This document shows, piece by piece, positions 62,327 through 64,000 of a stretch of DNA of 64,000 nucleotides (position 1 is the first letter of the stretch; every line of letters begins with the position of its first letter). Origin of the DNA: Rhodoblastus sp963727035 (lineage in GTDB: Bacteria; Pseudomonadota; Alphaproteobacteria; Rhizobiales; Beijerinckiaceae); NCBI GenBank assembly GCA_963727035.1, contig CAVSEY010000002.1, positions 1 through 64,000 on the forward strand, written 5' to 3'. Position numbers and translations under genes: made by a program. The notes below the pieces were generated by a model. That model searched no databases. It was not told the DNA's origin and was given only the letters and a program-made list of their open reading frames with translations.

Positions 62327-63852
62327 TGCTCTTCCTGTCGATCCGCGCCCGGCTCAGCAAGTTTTTGCCCGCTGTCGGCCTGCCCGCGCTTCTCGCCGCG
62401 TGCAGCGTCGGGCCGGATTATGTGACGCCGACCGCGCCGGTTCCGACAAAATTCAAGGAATCGAAGGACTGGCGGCCCGCCCGGCCGCGCGACGGCGTCG
62501 ACAGGGGCCCGTGGTGGTCGATTTACCGCGACGCCGAACTGAACCGGCTGCTGCCTCTGGTGGAGGTCGACAACCAGAACGTCGCCGCCGCCGTGGCCGC
62601 CCACGATCAGGCGGAATCCCTGATCCGCGAGGCGCAGGCCAGTCTCTTCCCCACGGTCGCGGGGCAATATCCGGTCACCCGCTCCGGCGAGGGATCGGGC
62701 GTCCTTTCGAGCGGCGGCTCCGGGACCACTTCGGCCGGAACGAATCTCAGCCACGCTTTCGCCCGGACCTTTTTCTATCCCCAGGGCTCCGTCGGCTGGA
62801 CCCTCGACGTCTGGGGCAAGGTCCGGCGCCAGATCGAGAGCAATGTGGCGCTGGCGCAGGCGGATTCGGCCCTGCTCGCCAATGCGACGCTCTCGGCGCA
62901 GGCCCAGCTCGGCATCGCTTTTTTCAACCTGCGCTACGAGGATTCGCTCAAAGCTCTCCTCCTGCGCACGGTGAAGGCCTATCAGGAAACCGAGCGGATC
63001 ACGCAGAACCAATATAACAACGGCACGGTCTCCAAGGCGGACCTGATCACCGCCGAGACGCAGGTGCTGAACACCCAGGCCCAGGCGATCGCCACCGACG
63101 CGCCCCGACAGCAATTTGAGCATGCGATCGCCGTGCTGACCGGAAGGCCGCCGGCGGAGGTGGCCATTCCGCGCGGCGCCCTGCCCCACAATCCGCCCGC
63201 GACGCCCCCCGGCCTGCCCTCGACCCTGCTGGAGCGTCGTCCCGACATCGCCGCCGCCGAGCGAACCGTCGCCGCGCAGAACGCTTTGATCGGCGTCGCG
63301 GTCGCGGCCTATTATCCTTCGCTCACCCTGTCCGCCGCCGGCGGATTCGAAGGGCCGAACGCCTTCCCCTTCCTGGCCGCCTATCAGATCTGGTCGCTCG
63401 GCTCCGCCGCCGCCGATCCTTTGTTCGACGGCGGTTTTCGGTCGGCCCAGGTGGACGACGCCAAGGCGATCTGGCGCCAGTCCGTCGCCATTTACCGCCA
63501 GACCGTCCTGGCCGCCTTCCAGCAGGTCGAGGACCAGCTGGTGGCCTTGCGCGTTTACGCCAAGCAACTGAGGGTGCAGGAAAAGGCGCGCGACGAAGCG
63601 GCCGAGGCCGTAAAAGTCTATCTCAACCAATATCGCGCGGGCGCCGTCGCCTTCACCACCGTCGTCGTCGCCGAGGGGACCCTGCTCGCGGACGAGGTGG
63701 CGGTGCTGGCGACCGAGCAGGCGCTTTTTGTCGCCAGCGTGACCCTGGTCGAGGCGCTCGGCGGCGGCTATGACGCCGGAAGTCTCGCGGCGGAGCAGGC
63801 GCCGCCGCTGATCGAGGCGGTGGCGCGTTCGTCGCCGATCCCGCCGCTGTGA
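62326..63852 (+). CDS. NodT-family outer-membrane efflux lipoprotein
   Basis: The outer-membrane channel of a tripartite exporter. The start at 62326 is followed by a lipobox LPALLAAC, where the Cys would be lipidated. The RND-OMF signature blocks are GPWWSIYRDAELNRLL, VGWTLDVWGKVRRQIESNVA and LLERRPDIAAAERTVAAQN, with the second repeat in PLFDGGFRSAQVDDAKA. 508 residues. Inner-membrane pump and adaptor genes are not seen before the window ends, and may follow. Confidence 0.93.
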   Translation: MLFLSIRARLSKFLPAVGLPALLAACSVGPDYVTPTAPVPTKFKESKDWRPARPRDGVDRGPWWSIYRDAELNRLLPLVEVDNQNVAAAVAAHDQAESLIREAQASLFPTVAGQYPVTRSGEGSGVLSSGGSGTTSAGTNLSHAFARTFFYPQGSVGWTLDVWGKVRRQIESNVALAQADSALLANATLSAQAQLGIAFFNLRYEDSLKALLLRTVKAYQETERITQNQYNNGTVSKADLITAETQVLNTQAQAIATDAPRQQFEHAIAVLTGRPPAEVAIPRGALPHNPPATPPGLPSTLLERRPDIAAAERTVAAQNALIGVAVAAYYPSLTLSAAGGFEGPNAFPFLAAYQIWSLGSAAADPLFDGGFRSAQVDDAKAIWRQSVAIYRQTVLAAFQQVEDQLVALRVYAKQLRVQEKARDEAAEAVKVYLNQYRAGAVAFTTVVVAEGTLLADEVAVLATEQALFVASVTLVEALGGGYDAGSLAAEQAPPLIEAVARSSPIPPL

Positions 63853-63952
63853 TTTTTTGCGCTGCGCGCCCATATAGGGCGAGGGCGTCCGCTTGTCGCG
63901 CCGCCGGATCGGCGCGGCGAAACGGGCGCCCTTTTAAGGCTTGAAGACCGCG

Positions 63953-64000
63953 ATGACCGAAGGCGAGATCACCATTTCCCGACGCGAGGCCGGCGAATTG
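63953..64000 (+). CDS. Start of a CDS running off the window
   Basis: Sixteen codons begin at ATG 63953 (MTEGEITISRREAGEL), in the same direction as the NodT-type gene and 100 bp after it. Too short to identify. A position after an efflux channel would fit a transport partner, but this is only a guess. Confidence 0.3.
   Translation, partial: MTEGEITISRREAGEL

Overview
The window is 64 kb of GC-rich alphaproteobacterial chromosome. Gene content and protein flavour (NtrYX, RlpA, an NodT-type outer-membrane factor, the alpha-type LolCD/DnaE/LipA/Eno genes, Gly/Ala-rich secreted proteins) point to Hyphomicrobiales (Rhizobiales), probably near Beijerinckiaceae/Methylocystaceae. The genus cannot be fixed from the sequence alone. 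No rRNA, tRNA, CRISPR array or transposase gene was recognised.

Layout. 0.2-5.2 kb: two large helicases on the minus strand (a SWIM-domain SNF2 helicase and a primase-helicase of the TOTE type) lie directly beyond the 3' end of guaA, a place where islands often insert. 5.5-13 kb: housekeeping genes guaA, tgt, holB, tmk, a D-Ala-D-Ala carboxypeptidase and rlpA. 13-20.5 kb: eno, queF, an MFS transporter, a Gly/Tyr-rich secreted protein, a Nudix hydrolase and rnr. 20.5-23 kb: a tight three-gene operon joining a Ras-like GTPase, a membrane/OmpA protein and a small coiled-coil protein; this is the best candidate for a little-described system. 23-31 kb: an amino-acid permease, a hairpin-rich repeat, ccdA, a P1-family peptidase, a 398-bp poly-C stretch that looks like an assembly artefact, a transglutaminase-like protease, and a modE/Nramp-like/cupin operon. 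31.6-37.3 kb: an orphan Flp pilin, ratA, lipA, a caspase-fold protein lacking both catalytic residues, and a DUF1194 protein.

37.5-41.5 kb: a decayed glycosyltransferase plus glycogen-debranching-enzyme pair, lying between two 100-bp direct repeats. 41.8-48.2 kb: a His-rich secreted protein, dnaE, an intergenic cluster of DnaA boxes, lolD and lolC/E. 48.5-54.5 kb: a divergent Aat-like protein, an RsmB-type methyltransferase and ntrX/ntrY. 54.6-64 kb: a ferredoxin-reductase-like flavoprotein, a 2-hydroxyacid dehydrogenase, two glycosyltransferases, a protoglobin/zinc-binding chemoreceptor, an LpxL-type acyltransferase and an NodT outer-membrane lipoprotein with a short upstream leader ORF.

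Sequence quality. Five otherwise good genes (SNF2 helicase, eno, dnaE, the GT25 gene, the chemoreceptor) each carry one apparent single-base insertion. With the poly-C block, this suggests residual sequencing or assembly errors, so the two multiply frameshifted pseudogenes should be read with that in mind.
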